This document shows, in pieces, positions 52,001 to 63,718 of a DNA stretch of 64,000 bases. The stretch's first letter is position 1. The number at the start of each line of letters is the position of its first letter. This DNA is from Cryoendolithus antarcticus (lineage: Eukaryota; Ascomycota; Dothideomycetes; Cladosporiales; Cladosporiaceae). Where the stretch lies: NCBI GenBank assembly GCA_002077065.1, contig NAJO01000011.1:519001-583000 (forward strand), written 5' to 3'. The notes under the pieces are model-generated. The model was not told the origin of the DNA. It searched no databases and worked only from the letters and a program-made list of their open reading frames with translations. A program made the position numbers and the translations under genes.

Positions 52001-54614
52001 CGGAAGAGATCACGGGCATCGACATCGTAGCCGCGCAGATCCAGATCGCAGCTGGTGCATCGCTGGAGCAGCTTGGCCTCACTCAGGATAGAATCTCGAT
52101 CCGTGGCTTTGCCTTCCAATGCCGTATAACAACGGAGGACCCCTCGCAAGGCTTCAAGCCGGATACAGGCAAGATTGAGGTCTACCGATCTGCAGGTGGT
52201 AACGGTGTCCGTCTCGACGGTGGCAATGGCTTCGCAGGCGCCATCATCACACCGCACTACGACAGCATGTTGGTCAAGTGTTCATGCCATGGCTCGACAT
52301 ACGAGATCGTCCGTAGGAAGATGCTCCGTGCGTTGGTCGAGTTCCGCATTCGTGGTGTCAAGACGAACATCCCCTTCCTCGCGTCTCTGCTCACGCACCC
52401 CACATTCATCGATGGCAACTGCTGGACGACCTTCATCGACGACACGCCCGAGCTCTTCAAGCTCATCGGCAGTCAGAATCGCGCACAGAAGCTGCTCACC
52501 TACCTTGGTGATTTGGCCGTGAACGGCAGCCAGATCAAGGGCCAGATCGGCGAGTCCAAGTTCAAGGGCGACATTATCATGCCTACCTTGACTGACGAGT
52601 CCGGCAAGACCATCGATGTCACCAAGCCGTGCACCGAAGGCTGGCGTAACATCATAGTTAAAGAGGGCCCGGAGGCATTCGCCAAGGCTGTCCGAGCGAA
52701 CAAGGGCACCTTGATCATGGACACCACCTGGCGTGATGCTCATCAGTCGCTGCTCGCTACTCGTGTCCGTACTGTCGATCTCCTAAACATTGCTAAGGAG
52801 ACCTCATACGGTCTCAAGAACGCGTGGGCACTGGAGTGCTGGGGTGGCGCAACATTCGATGTTGCTATGCGCTTCCTTTATGAGGACCCATGGGATCGTC
52901 TGCGCAAGATGAGGAAGGTCGTGCCCAACATCCCCTTCCAGATGTTACTGAGAGGTGCCAATGGCGTTGCGTACTCGTCTTTGCCCGATAACGCGATCTA
53001 CCACTTCTGTGAACAAGCGAAGAAGGCCGGCATGGACATCTTCCGCGTCTTCGATGCGCTGAACGATACTGATCAGCTCGAGGTTGGAGTGAAGGCAGTG
53101 CTGAAGGCTGGTGGTGTGGCTGAGGGTACCGTGTGCTACTCTGGAGACATGCTGAACCCCGAGAAGAAGTACAATCTCGAGTACTACCTCGCAGTGGTGG
53201 ATAAGATCGTCAAAATGGGCGCGCACATTCTCGGTATCAAGGATATGGCCGGTGTGCTAAAGCCAAGGGCCGCAACACTCCTCGTCGGTGCCATCCGCAA
53301 GAAGTACCCCGATCTGCCCATCCACGTACACACTCACGACTCGGCCGGCACTGGTGTGGCTTCGATGGTCGCTTGTGCCCAGGCTGGTGCTGATGCCGTC
53401 GACGCTGCGACTGATAGCTTGTCTGGCATGACCTCCCAGCCCTCAATCGGCGCCATCGTCGCCTCTCTCGAAGGCAGCGACCACGAGTCCGGCCTCAACT
53501 CCCACCACCTCCGCGCCCTTGACTCCTACTGGGCGCAAGTCCGTCTCGTCTACTCACCCTTCGAAGCCGGCCTTACCGGACCGGACCCCGAAGTCTACGA
53601 GCACGAGATCCCCGGCGGTCAGCTCACGAACCTGATCTTCCAAGCCTCCCAGCAAGGCCTCGGCGCGCAGTGGGCGCAGACAAAGAAAGCCTATGAGCAA
53701 GCCAATGATCTCCTTGGCGACATCGTCAAAGTCACGCCAACTTCTAAAGTCGTCGGTGACCTGGCGCAATTCATGGTCTCCAACAACCTTACCTACGACG
53801 AGCTCCTCAAGAAGGCACCGGAGCTGGACTTTCCCTCCTCTGTACTCGAGTTCTTCGAAGGTCTCATGGGTCAGCCGTACGGCGGCTTCCCTGAGCCTCT
53901 CCGCTCGCAAGCCCTACGTGATCGCAGGAAGATGACCAAGCGACCAGGTCTGTACCTCGACCCGCTGGACTTCGATAAGATCCGCACGAAGCTTCGCGAA
54001 CAGTACGGTGGCTGCTCTGAGACTGATGTAGCGAGCTACGCTATGTACCCGAAGGTCTTCGAGGACTACAAGAAATTCACGACCAAGTACGGCGACCTCT
54101 CTGTGCTGCCCACGAAGTATTTCCTGAACCGCCCGCAAATCAACGAGGAGTTCAGTGTTGAGCTGGAGAAGGGCAAAGTCCTCATCCTCAAGCTCCTCGC
54201 CGTTGGCCCGCTCTCGGAGCAGACTGGGCAGAGGGAGGTATTCTACGAGATGAATGGCGAGGTCCGACAGGTCACTGTGGATGATCAGCACGCTGCTGTC
54301 GAGAACACGAGCCGACCGAAGGCGGACACTGGCGATAGCTCGCAGGTTGGGGCGCCGATGAGCGGTGTGGTTGTCGAGATCCGGGTTAAGGATGGGAGTG
54401 AGGTGCAGAAGGGCGATCCGATTGCTGTGTTGAGTGCGATGAAGATGGTAAGTTTCTCGATCCTCTTTGCTGGGCAGGCGAGGAATGCTTTACTGACTTT
54501 GGCTCGCAGGAAATGGTCATCTCGGCGCCGCATTCTGGTAAGATCGGCTCGCTTGGCGTGAAGGAGGGCGACTCGGTGGATAGCCAGGATTTGGTGTGCA
54601 AGATTGTGAAGTAG
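49034..54614 (+). CDS. PYC1: pyruvate carboxylase
   Basis: Biotin enzyme making oxaloacetate from pyruvate and bicarbonate. Predicted model: join 49034-49400, 51323-54447, 54510-54614, 1198 aa, the normal length. Exon 1 ends in IIKIALEHG at a clean GTAAGT donor. Exon 2 resumes [20 protein letters not shown] in the correct phase, followed by the ATP-grasp loop [12 protein letters not shown]. The carboxyltransferase part starts [17 protein letters not shown], with metal-site [15 protein letters not shown]. The biotinyl motif SAMKM is split by the 62-nt last intron and continues [16 protein letters not shown]. The first intron is 1922 nt and holds a complete second ORF. Its 3' end reads TACTGAC, TTCTTCTTTC, then G|GC: branch site and pyrimidine tract are present but the AG is missing. 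Confidence 0.93.
49773..49784. repeat. 12-bp direct repeat, left copy
   Basis: TTTGACCAGGTC; extended by flanking bases it becomes a perfect 17-bp palindrome ATTTGACC-A-GGTCAAAT at 49772-49788. The right copy is at 51099-51110. Confidence 0.7.
49883..50911 (+). CDS. GIY-YIG-nuclease-like protein with two U1-type zinc fingers, nested in PYC intron
   Basis: 342 aa from ATG 49883, no internal stop, same strand as PYC. Residues 52-86 read [10 protein letters not shown] ... RIYVSSGTS ... GRWQQY: a GIY motif at 53-55, a Y-V-S variant of YIG at 69-71, and an Arg at 82 where the catalytic Arg is expected. E134 lies in a helix ([15 protein letters not shown]) as the metal-binding Glu does in the family. 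A Cys/His patch (CPW ... [13 protein letters not shown]) follows, then a charged helix. Two U1-type fingers are C247-C250-H263-H269 and C302-C305-H318-H324 (C-x2-C-x12-H-x5-H). Zinc fingers beside a GIY-YIG fold would suit a sequence-directed nuclease. I know of no experimentally named protein with this layout. The GIY-YIG call rests on motif spacing, so the fold needs testing; the fingers are firm. Confidence 0.7.
   Translation: MSILMGTEAALEALFTASSLSFAPGILDVLQSATPPTIAWFKSLPTDVRRKFGIYLLVLEKPGAQPRIYVSSGTSVVGVSGRWQQYDDGKWTPAYVQKALDSGYTIVHKGPLCWAPMPSLGKLYPARCLFLLLETIFTFIFWAMVSREKSYGMPTICPWTLSDLPYDGCCNHSPLVECIHGEAEGLSAEQIKVKELEIQARRNAAHNVKSHILKATDYATWKSNQIKSAAVSDRVKKANRQNGTYRCTTCNLNFPAPSNRDRHYRSETHKQKVAGTWKPEVVKDPQHQRWVASNKASKRYNCTTCDKPFVSQQHLDRHCGQETHKKKVLAMKSAAQSAGPRS
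51099..51110. repeat. 12-bp direct repeat, right copy
   Basis: TTTGACCAGGTC again, 188 bp after the stop of the nested ORF; the GACC-A-GGTC core is palindromic but the outer bases differ from the left copy. Confidence 0.7.
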
Positions 54615-54758
54615 AGCTGATGGCTTTGAGAGGACTAATTGGGGATCTGGAATAGTATCGCAATAGTGGGGGATGATGTATTGAAGTGATGATAGATGAG
54701 CGCAAGGTTTCATGCTGCACATTGCGATGTCTACTCACGCTGTCACTAATCCGCTGGC

Positions 54759-57700
54759 TCACAGCATCTCCAGCCCGCCAACAAACCTTTCGAGCGCGCG
54801 CTCCGGGTTCTCATCACGCATCAGCTTGCCCGCTGCGTCTCCCAGAAACGCAAGCCGCCTCCTCCCCTCAGCGACTTCCATACTCTCACTCCTTTCCCCA
54901 GCCTCATCAATCAGACCCTTCGGCAGACCTGCCAGCTTCGCGACATTCAGACCATAGCTTCTATGTGCCACGCCCTCGCCGACCTCGTACAAAAACGTGA
55001 TATCCCTCTGCCCACTCTCATCCTCCTCCTGCTCCGTGAAGCGCATGTGTACATTCCTCAGCTCACCGCAGGGGTATCGCAAGGCGAGGCGGGCAAGGGA
55101 CTGGTAATGAGTGATGAAGAGAGTGAGGGGTTTGAGATCCGAGACGATGTGCGAGAGCACTGCTTGAGCGATAGCAACGCCGTCGTGTGTGCTTGTGCCT
55201 CGACCCAACTCGTCGAGGATTACCAAGCTACGAGGTGTGGCTTGCTTGAGGATATCTGAGGTTTCGCTGAGCTCGACCATGAATGTCGATTCGCCCTTCA
55301 TCATGTTATCGAAGGCGCCCATGCGCGTGAAGACTGCGTCTAGCAGGCCCAACTCGCAGGCGTCGGCGGGGACGTACGAGCCGATCTGCGCCATTATTGC
55401 TATTAATGCGACAGAGCGGACGTAGCTGGATTTGCCGCCCATGTTTGGGCCTGTGATGAGCAGGGCGCGCGTAGCAGACGAGGAGAGGGCGATGGAGTTT
55501 GGCACGAAGGCGTCTAGCAGGAGTTGCTCGACCATGGGGTGGCGGCCGTTGATGATCGAGATGCCTGTCTCGGGCATGAATGTGGGTTTGCAGTAGCCTG
55601 GCTGGGATGCGACGTCTGCTAAGCTAAGGAGACAGTCTAAAGTGGCGAGGGATTGCACGCAGTCCCGAAAAGCCTGGTAGCGGGCACCTATCTCACCCAA
55701 AAGGTCTGAGAACGCGGCATCGCAGGCATTTGCTAGGGCTTCTTTATGCTGATCGCGTTCTCGCAGCAGGCGGACGACTTCAGGAGCATGGTAGCGGGAG
55801 ACTTTCTTCGTGCCGCTGATCTTGGCCCAGGAGGCGGGCACGTGCTTGAGATTGGTGTTGTCGAGTTCGATGAGGAAGTCTATGCCACTCGAGGTAACGT
55901 ATTCAGGGATCTTCTGTTTGCATTTCTCGGCTGCAACTTTGCGGAAGTCTTCGAGATCTTGCTCTACGGCGACGATGCCGACTTTGTGGTCTTTGATGTC
56001 TTCTGTTTCGCTGGCTTCGGTGAAGAAGCCGTATTTGTCGTTCTCTTTTGCGTGGATCAGGCTGATACGCTCGAGATACTGCACTACGTCGTCGCCGATG
56101 CGTGGGAGAGATGCGACTGCTTCGGCGAGCAGCGGTGAGTTGAAATGAGTGTCCGTGGGTGAGGTGATATGAGCAAACTCCTGCGCGATCATCTGAAGAG
56201 ATTGCAGTACAGTCAGCAGCTCCGGCCGACCGCACTTCTTGTAGTAGATGCGGATCAGTGACTTCTCAAGATCGCCTCGTGTCTTGCCCAACAGGCGCTT
56301 GATGAGATCGACTGTCACCGTCTGCTCGCCATCCCTGAGCTCTCCCACTGCAGCAACTCGCTCATCGAGTCGTGTACGATCTAGCAACGGTCGACCAACC
56401 CACTTTCGTAGCAGGCGTTGGCCGAAGCGAGTATGTGTGCGGTCAAGAGTCCAGAACAGACTACCGCGCTCGGTGTGATCAGTCTGATTGAGGTAGATCT
56501 CGAGACTGGTCAACGTGTTGCCATTCAATAGCATGTGTGACCGCGCACTGAATGACTGAAAGTACTTGGTCAAGTCGAACACATGCTGGAGGCCGTACTC
56601 GGTCAAGTGAGTGATCATGGCAGACAAGCAAATAGTAGCGTTCTCAGACAGCTTATGGACCTTATCCAGTAGCGTGCCCGTCTCCTGCGAAGACTCTACT
56701 TGCGATGAAGTCGGCTGACCGGTCATCATCTTGTCGGCATAGAACTTCGTAATGTGACCATAAGACTGGGCTGCCATTGTCTTCGGCTTCTCTACTCGCT
56801 CCACTCGAGCGTTATCACCGAAGATGTTGGTCTTCGATGCCGACAAGTGCTTGACTAGCTTTTCGGTCGCCTTCGACACCTCGCCGACAATGAGCATCTC
56901 GCACGGTGCGATGTGCAGTAGCCGCGTCTCCAGCTCGCTGCGCATCCAGCCGTCTTCGAAGTCATCGTAGATGATGTCGCCCGTCGCCGGCTGGACTGCC
57001 ACAAGTCCGATCTGCACCTTCTCATCAGTACCCCAGCCTCGAGGGTATGTCTCTGTCAGGCACAGCAGATGTCCGGTGGCCGGAGAGCCGCCATCTGGCG
57101 CCGTGACAGGCGCTTCAAGGGCTTCTTGATCTTCGATATATGTGCCTTTCGTGTATAGATTTGTCAGACCACGCTCAAATGCCTTATTGCGAGTGTCACC
57201 TGCGGCCTTCAGTGCCGCCGTTTCCAGCTGCCGTACCACGCCAACCTTGTGACCGGCAGATACGAGACGCTTGACATGCACATGCAGTCGGTGTACTGGG
57301 ACACTTGCTGAAGCGAAGCGATCGATGTGTGCCTCTGAGGGATGCGGTGGGTCATCAAATCGATACCTGCCAGGTATGCACACAATGCTCAGCTCCTTTG
57401 CGGCTGCTTGAGCATCTGTGCCGAAGAACTTGAACTTGTATCCAACTTCCACAACGAGCAAAGTATCAGGATGTTTGTGCTTGATAGCCAGTACTTGCTT
57501 CTCGAGTGGAGTAAGCTTGTCGCGGCCCTTCGGTGCAGCAGCACCTTTCCGCCCTTTACTCTTTGGTGCTGGTTCTGGATCGTCCTCCTCAGCTTCCTCC
57601 CCCGCTTCCCCACCACCCTGTGTGTCCTCGCTGATGAAGTGATTCCGCCGCTTGATCTCTGCTATACTGTCGGGCCTGCCCAGTTTCTTCCTAAACTTCT

Positions 57701-58208
57701 GATGCAGTCTCTCCTTCAGTAGTCGAGTCTCCTCGTCATCATCAGGGTGCTCCTCGCCTGGCTGCGTCGCTAGACCAGAATTCGAGAAGAGGTACTTGGA
57801 CGTCCTTGCCGTCACTTTTGCTTTCCCTCCTGCTGAGCCATTGGTCGCCGCGAAAGTGCTGGCTGGTCGACTGTGTATCACGACATCATCGTCCTCCTGA
57901 TCTGATGCCGAGTCGTGTCTTACAGAGTTTGGTTGTGATCGCTTAGGATCTCGGTCCTCGTCGTCTACGTCCAGAGATCGCTTCTTTCCGTTCGACATCG
58001 GTGCACCACCATTCTGCTGAGTACTTGGCTCGTCGGTGTGCTCATGACTGGCAATGACCTGCTCTGGCTGAGATCGGACAGATGCCGTCGATATCTCCTT
58101 TCTCAAGGCCGGTGGCGCAGGAGGTCTCGAGAAGAAGTTGGAGATAGATTGTTGCTTCTTCGCCTGCGATGAGGGCGGCTGACTGCTGGCGACCTTTGGC
58201 AGTCCCAT
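54759..58208 (-). CDS. MSH3: DNA mismatch repair protein MSH3
   Basis: MutS homologue that with MSH2 forms MutS-beta, recognising insertion/deletion loops. Single exon, 1149 aa. The N-terminal tail carries a PCNA-binding box QQSISNFF (about residues 19-26). The mismatch-binding domain starts with [20 protein letters not shown] and [14 protein letters not shown], as in MSH3. The ATPase domain has Walker [29 protein letters not shown] and Walker [15 protein letters not shown], then FITHYQSL. Convergent with PYC (144 bp). An ACGCGT lies 81 bp upstream of the start. Confidence 0.96.
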   Translation of the reverse strand: MGLPKVASSQPPSSQAKKQQSISNFFSRPPAPPALRKEISTASVRSQPEQVIASHEHTDEPSTQQNGGAPMSNGKKRSLDVDDEDRDPKRSQPNSVRHDSASDQEDDDVVIHSRPASTFAATNGSAGGKAKVTARTSKYLFSNSGLATQPGEEHPDDDEETRLLKERLHQKFRKKLGRPDSIAEIKRRNHFISEDTQGGGEAGEEAEEDDPEPAPKSKGRKGAAAPKGRDKLTPLEKQVLAIKHKHPDTLLVVEVGYKFKFFGTDAQAAAKELSIVCIPGRYRFDDPPHPSEAHIDRFASASVPVHRLHVHVKRLVSAGHKVGVVRQLETAALKAAGDTRNKAFERGLTNLYTKGTYIEDQEALEAPVTAPDGGSPATGHLLCLTETYPRGWGTDEKVQIGLVAVQPATGDIIYDDFEDGWMRSELETRLLHIAPCEMLIVGEVSKATEKLVKHLSASKTNIFGDNARVERVEKPKTMAAQSYGHITKFYADKMMTGQPTSSQVESSQETGTLLDKVHKLSENATICLSAMITHLTEYGLQHVFDLTKYFQSFSARSHMLLNGNTLTSLEIYLNQTDHTERGSLFWTLDRTHTRFGQRLLRKWVGRPLLDRTRLDERVAAVGELRDGEQTVTVDLIKRLLGKTRGDLEKSLIRIYYKKCGRPELLTVLQSLQMIAQEFAHITSPTDTHFNSPLLAEAVASLPRIGDDVVQYLERISLIHAKENDKYGFFTEASETEDIKDHKVGIVAVEQDLEDFRKVAAEKCKQKIPEYVTSSGIDFLIELDNTNLKHVPASWAKISGTKKVSRYHAPEVVRLLRERDQHKEALANACDAAFSDLLGEIGARYQAFRDCVQSLATLDCLLSLADVASQPGYCKPTFMPETGISIINGRHPMVEQLLLDAFVPNSIALSSSATRALLITGPNMGGKSSYVRSVALIAIMAQIGSYVPADACELGLLDAVFTRMGAFDNMMKGESTFMVELSETSDILKQATPRSLVILDELGRGTSTHDGVAIAQAVLSHIVSDLKPLTLFITHYQSLARLALRYPCGELRNVHMRFTEQEEDESGQRDITFLYEVGEGVAHRSYGLNVAKLAGLPKGLIDEAGERSESMEVAEGRRRLAFLGDAAGKLMRDENPERALERFVGGLEML

Positions 58209-58617
58209 AGCGGCGATAATACTGCCAGTAACAAGAAATCAGCATCCCCGTCAATGCACTCCAAAGTGGCCATGAAGTCGCGTCCTATACGCGTCGGACT
58301 TAGCCGGAGTTACGGCTAGCAGCTTGTCGCAGACATCATTGAGGATCGATTTCCTCTCTGCCCCACTACATCATCGAATTGATGAATGGATAAGTCACGA
58401 GAAGCGTAGGAGCTTGTTGGACCACGTTGAGACGCACGTCATGATGACGGTAGCTTCACTGAGGTAAGTCACAGGTGCCACTTGCACTATTCCTTTCCTC
58501 ACTCACATCCAACTCCACAACCTCTCCATCACTATCTCAGTCGACCTGTTTCCTATTCCTGGAACACTCGAAATCATCACTTCCTCGATCCAGACTCCCC
58601 ATCAACGAGTCGCGAGA
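58209..58617. promoter_or_regulatory. divergent promoter region MSH3 / dienelactone hydrolase
   Basis: About 0.4 kb between opposite start codons. Apart from the MCB-like site, no element recognised; the right half is pyrimidine-rich. Confidence 0.45.
58289..58294. promoter_or_regulatory. MCB-like ACGCGT upstream of MSH3
   Basis: Single perfect ACGCGT 81 bp before the MSH3 ATG, with a GTCGCGTCC just beside it. Same motif as upstream of MCM7; G1/S control by MBF is inference. Confidence 0.45.
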
Positions 58618-59754
58618 ATGTCCACCGGCGTCGGCATGTCCCCATGCTGCCTCAGCGGCGTAATCAACAATGCAAAACCGAAAGGAATGGAACGCACAGT
58701 CGGCGGTTTACCTTGCTACGTCGCAGAACCCGAGGACAACGCGACCACGAAGACGGTGATCTTCCTTGTTGATAGTGAGTGTTCTGACGAATCTCTGCAT
58801 TCCCCTAAATGGTCTTGAGCGCATATAGACCCGGTCACGGCAGCAAATGGCACTATGCTGTGCTAGGGAGAGACAGCTCTACGCCTTCCGAGGTCATCTT
58901 GGGGCTCGATCTCGTGTCTCTCGTTGCTGTGGCACAGCACTCCGGTGTCGCATCTGAGCCTGTAGACGCGCCAGAATCCGCACACCCAACGAGAGAGCCA
59001 CGGTGTCGTCACAGCTCTTCCGTCAACTAACAATTCCCCCTCCACAGTCTTCGGCTGGAAACTCCCCAACACTCGCCTCCTAGCCGACTCCTACGCCCGC
59101 GCGGGCTTCACAGCCTACATCCCCGACGTCCACGACGGCGACTCGCTCCCAGCCTCCTTTCTCCAAACCGTCGAACCACAATTGCCCGAACGCGAGAAAC
59201 AAACAGTGCTCGAGAAGACTGCCGCCACGGCGCAAGTAGGCGCGACGCTTGGTCCCTGGCTGATCAAGCACCGTGAGGGAGTCTCGCGGCCGATAATCGA
59301 GAATTTCATTGCTCAGGTACGGTTGATCCCGGGGACTGATAAGGTGGGTGTAATCGGCTTCTGCTGGGGCGGTCGCTACGCCATCCTAGCAGGGCAACAC
59401 CCATTGTCCGGGCCAGGGAGCGAAAACAAAGGCGTCGACGCGGTGTTCGCCGCCCACCCCTCCCTCGTCTCCATTCCAGCCGACTTCGACGCCGTCAATG
59501 TCCCCCTAGCATTGGCGTTAGGGGACAAGGACTCTTTGTTGGGCGAGGCCGATGTGGCGAAGATTCGGGAAGTGATGGAGAAGAAGCGAAGTGGTAATGA
59601 GGGAGCGAGGAAGTGCGAGAGTGAGGTGAAGGTTTATGAGGGGCAGGTTCATGGGTTTGCGCTGAGGGGTGACTTTAGTGATGAGGGGGGCAAGAAGGCG
59701 ATGGATGAGGCGGAGAAGCAGGGGATTGAGTGGTTCAAGAAGTACTTGTCGTAG
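58618..59754 (+). CDS. dienelactone hydrolase family protein
   Basis: Alpha/beta-hydrolase of the DLH type (carboxymethylenebutenolidase-like), probably cytosolic. Predicted model: join 58618-58774 and 59048-59754, 287 aa. The N-terminus CCLSGVINNAKPKGMERTVG with a paired Cys is typical of fungal DLH proteins. The intron (GTGAGT...CCACAG) joins VIFLVD to IFGWKLPNTRLLADSYARAG. The nucleophile is Cys in GFCWGGRYA. The acid lies in LALGDKDSLLG and the His in GQVHGFALRGD. At 273 nt the intron is unusually long here and contains an open but motif-free stretch. Physiological substrate unknown. Confidence 0.88.
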
Positions 59755-60046
59755 ATACAGAGGACGTCTCCAGAGGAATGTGAAGCTCGTCTGTGCCAAT
59801 AACATGGCGGCCACGGTAGTGGACATGAGCGCTCAATGCGACAGAGAGGCAGCTGTCGGAGTCACTCTGTGTCCAGTGTGCAGGGGACCGAGCTTCTCAC
59901 TGACCTGGTAGTCCGGCGATCGACTCTCGTGGATGTGCATACCGTAGCTTTACATAACAACCATTCATTTGGAGCAATGAGGGTAGCGAACATCTAGATT
60001 CGAGCATGATCCTGCCGCAATGGGTTTGTTGGGTATATGTCCGAGT

Positions 60047-61071
60047 CTATTCATCCTGCGCATACAAGTGATCTCGTAGCAGCTTGTTCATCGTGAACAT
60101 ATGCACCTTGTCCTGCTTGAACACGTTATGCATTTTCTCATCGCATCGGATCTGTCGTTTGTCGCTCGGATCTTGCAGATCGCGCTCCTTCACGTACGCC
60201 CATATTCGTTTCACTGTTTGGGGCCGAGAAAGTGAGCTTTCACCTAGTAGCTCTGCTAGCGGTTCGGAGAGGGTCAGGGGTTTCTGACAGGTTGTCAGCT
60301 TCCCGTTCAACAGGGCCATAATGGGATAAACGAGAGACGTACGTGAAATGCTCCAGTCTTTGGTCGCTCGGGCTTCGCAGTCCCACTTTCAAGCTCACTA
60401 TCATCATCCGCGCCTAGCTTCGCGACACTCTTCTTCTTGGGCTTCTTCTCCTTCTTGACAGCAGCTTTCCGCTTTGCGCCTCCGCCTCGCGTCGATCGGC
60501 TGTTAACCGCATTGAGCTCGGCTTGCAATCGCGCAGCATACTCGGCGTCAGTCTCGGCTTCTGCCTTGCTGATCTTCTTCTTCGGCTTCTTCTTTGGGGG
60601 CGTGTCGATCACCGAGCTCAGATCATCGTCGTCGTCCGTGTCGGCTTTCCGCTTCTTTCGAGGAGGCGTGTCGCCGCCGTGCGTGTGTCCATTCGTTGTC
60701 GGCGCTGGCTCTGCGGGTTCTGGAGAGGCTGCGTTCGTATGCACTTTGTCGAAGCGCTCCATGATGAGCTTGGTGATCGCATCCTTCCCAACGTGAGTGA
60801 TGGCCTCGTCGTACTCTGACCAATGTCAAGAGCCTACCTTGTGAGGCGTCAGATCGACACCAACTTTCTCCTGCAATGCCTTTCGGATGCGCTTTGCAGA
60901 GACGGTCGTCAAGTCGGCCGTGGCTAAGATGTCGTCGATGATGGCGGCATACGCAGCTTGCGTCTCTGGTGGTACTGTGTCGCATATGTCAGTCCGACTC
61001 TTGGGAGAGCCATCGTCCACAGCGCAACCTATCGCACGTTCGCAGCACATGTACTCACACGTTTCGGCCAT
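60047..61071 (-). CDS. DEK_C and SWIB/MDM2 domain protein (TRI1/UAF30-like)
   Basis: Predicted model: complement of 60047-60283, 60343-60783, 60838-60974 and 61059-61071, 275 aa. Exon 1 is 13 nt (MAET). The DEK_C domain (about residues 10-66) reads YAAIIDDILATADLTTVSAK, then LQEKVGVDLTPHK and, after a 54-nt intron ending GGGAAG, DAITKLIMERFDKV. The middle is Lys-rich and acidic (PPKKKPKKKISKAEAET). The SWIB domain starts at the last intron: FH-KPLTLSEPLAELLGESS, RPQTVKRIWAYVKERDLQDP and the closing MFTMNKLLRDHL. Yeast relatives are Uaf30 (RNA polymerase I upstream factor) and Tri1. A nuclear, chromatin or rDNA role is likely. Convergent with the DLH gene. Confidence 0.88.
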
Positions 61072-61438
61072 GGTGTACGACCCTATGCGCCTCAGATCCA
61101 ATGGCTGGGCTCCTTCCGCAACCAACTCGTCGCACTCTTATGGTATCAGATGATCTCAAAACCGCCACCGTGAGGCGATTGCATGAGACCACTCAGGCAC
61201 ACGCCACGTGCGAGAAGGAGCGAAGTGAAGCCTCAACTATATCCTGGAGGAAATGAATGAATGCAGCAAGTGAACGCTCGCGCAGTGATGATCATCCGAG
61301 CTCGTGGTTAGAGTTGCTGGCGCGGCCCGATGATCCGATGAGCTTGGCACGACTCACAAGATTCCGCCACGAGGGACCACTAGAATTTGTGAGAGAGACA
61401 GTGAGATCGCAGTGATCTTCGCACACACAACCGCAATC
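61072..61438. promoter_or_regulatory. divergent promoter region SWIB protein / eIF3b
   Basis: 367 bp between opposite start codons; no specific element recognised. Confidence 0.4.
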
Positions 61439-63718
61439 ATGGCGCCTTCATTCGATCAGCTGGACCCCGAGACCGGCGACTACGATGCCGAGGATGACAT
61501 TGATTTCTCCGACCTCAAGGAGCAATACGAGGTGCGCATGGAAGAGGGCCTGGACACATTCGTCGTGATAGACGGCCTACCAAAAGTGCCCGAGGACAGC
61601 AAGCCAAAACTCGTCAAGTTCTTGCTGCGAAAATTGACGACTGCGGGAAAGACTAAGGAGGATGATGTGTACATGCCACTGGATGAATTGACAGGACAGA
61701 CGGGAGGATACGCATTTGTCGAGTACGAGACGTCTGCACAGGCTGCTGCGGCGGTGAAACTGCTGCATGGCACACCTCTCGACAAGAAGCACACAATCGC
61801 CGTGAACAAGCTCACAGACATTGAGCGTTATGGACGTGAGGGCAAGATCGACGAGACGTACCACGAGCCAGAGATTGCCTCGTTCGAGGAGAAGGAGCAC
61901 TTGCGATGGTGGCTAGGCGATCCCGAGGGTCGTGACCAGTTCATCATGTTCAAAGCAGACGACGTCGGAGTGTACTGGAATGAAAGGGACGACGTGCCAG
62001 ACCAGATCGTGAACAGGACCGGCTGGACAGAGACCTTTGTGCAATGGTCCCCAAAAGGCACATATCTCATATCCATGCATGCTCAGGGTGTGCAACTTTG
62101 GGGAGGGCCAAATTGGTCAAGACAGAAACGGTTCATGCACCCAGGCGCGAACCTCGTGGATGTCTCACCGGACGAGCGGTATATCACGACGTGGTCCCAC
62201 AAGGCGATGGAGGTGCAAGAAGGAAACCCAGTGCTCTCGCTCGAGGAGGATGGCAAGAACTACATCATCTGGGATGTCGCAACGGCCAAGCCAATCCGCT
62301 CATTCGTCACACTCGATCTCGCTGGACCTACAAACGACGCGGAAGGCAACCCCATCAAGCAGAAGATCCAGTGGCCAGCGTTCAAGTGGTCTTCAGACGC
62401 CAAGTATGTGGCGCGAATGACGCAAGGCCAGAGCATCAGCGTGTACGAGCTGCCCAAGATGAACCTGATGGATCGGCAAAGCATCAAGATCGAGGGTGTG
62501 ATGGACTTCGAGTGGGCACCAGCAAGCCCGCAACGTGACAACGTCAAGACCTACGAGCAACTCTTCTGCTACTGGACACCCGAACTTGGCAGCAACCCGG
62601 CAAAGGTCGGACTCATGAGCATTCCCAGTAAAGATATTGTCCGCACCCGCAACCTGTTCAACGTGTCTGACGCGAAGTTACACTGGCAATCCGAAGCGTC
62701 ATTCGTATGTGTCAAAGTCGACAGGCACAGCAAGAGCGGGAAGAGCAAGGCGACTAACCTCGAGATCTTCCGAGTACGAGAGAAGGGCGTACCCGTCGAA
62801 GTCGTCGACAGCATCAAGGATACCGTCATCAACTTCGCGTGGGAGCCCAAGGGCGACCGTTTTGTACTCATCACCGCAGGCGAAGTTCCTGACGGCGCGC
62901 CCGTACCACCCAAGACTTCGGTCTCATTCTTCTGCCCGGAGAAATCGAAGGGCAACACCATCGGAAACTTCAAGCTCATCCGCACAATCGACAAGAAGAA
63001 CAACAACGCCATTCACTGGTCGCCCAACGGCCGTTTCGTCGTTGTCGCCACAGTCATGAACCAGCAATATTTCGATCTCGATTTCTGGGACCTTGACTTC
63101 GAGGGCGAGAAAGACGAGAAGGACAAGGACTTGACTGCGAACTTGCAATTGATGACAACGGCAGACCACTACGGCGTGACGGACATCGAGTGGGATCCTT
63201 CGGGACGCTACGTGGCTACCACGGCCAGCTTCTGGAAACATAGGGTACGTCACCTTGATGGACTTGCACCTCATGAACACACGCACTGACAATCCTCACA
63301 GATGGAAAACGGCTACCACCTCTACACCTTCTCCGGCACCACACTCCGCGAAGAGCCCACAGAGCAATTCAAGCAGTTCTCCTGGCGCCCGCGCCCCGAA
63401 CGCCTCCTTTCAAAGGATGAAATGAAGAACGTGCGCAAGAACTTGCGCGAGTACAGCAAGACGTTCGATGAGCTCGACGTAGCCAAGAAGTCCTCGGCGA
63501 ACAAGGCTGTTGTTGAGGCACGCAGGAGGCTATTGCAGGAGTGGCTTGCGTATCGCTCGCGGGTGCAGGAGGATCTAGAGGAGGAGAGGGAGGCGCTTGG
63601 GTTGGCTGCTGTGAGCGAGGAGAGAGCTGCGTTGGAGGTGGAGGATGATGGGGAAACGAGGGTTGTGGAGGAGGTTTATGAGGAGATTTTGGCGGAGGAG
63701 GAGGAGATTGTTGACTGA
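61439..63718 (+). CDS. PRT1: translation initiation factor eIF3 subunit b
   Basis: Scaffold subunit of eIF3 on the 40S ribosome. Predicted model: join 61439-63244 and 63302-63718, 740 aa. The acidic N-terminus ([18 protein letters not shown]) precedes an RRM at about residues 40-125, with [20 protein letters not shown] and [19 protein letters not shown]. The WD-type propeller contains [35 protein letters not shown] and [18 protein letters not shown]. The 57-nt intron (GTACGT...CACAG) joins KHR to [17 protein letters not shown]. The C-terminus is Glu-rich and helical. It starts at ATG 61439 in context AATCATGGC. Confidence 0.95.

Noticed and set aside
51466..52257. Minus-strand 263-codon ORF inside PYC
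   Set aside because: Antisense shadow of conserved biotin carboxylase sequence.
60814..60837. A 24-nt intron in the DEK_C-SWIB gene
   Set aside because: Too short for splicing; a 54-nt intron (60784-60837) with a branch-like sequence and AAG acceptor restores the conserved DEK_C sequence.
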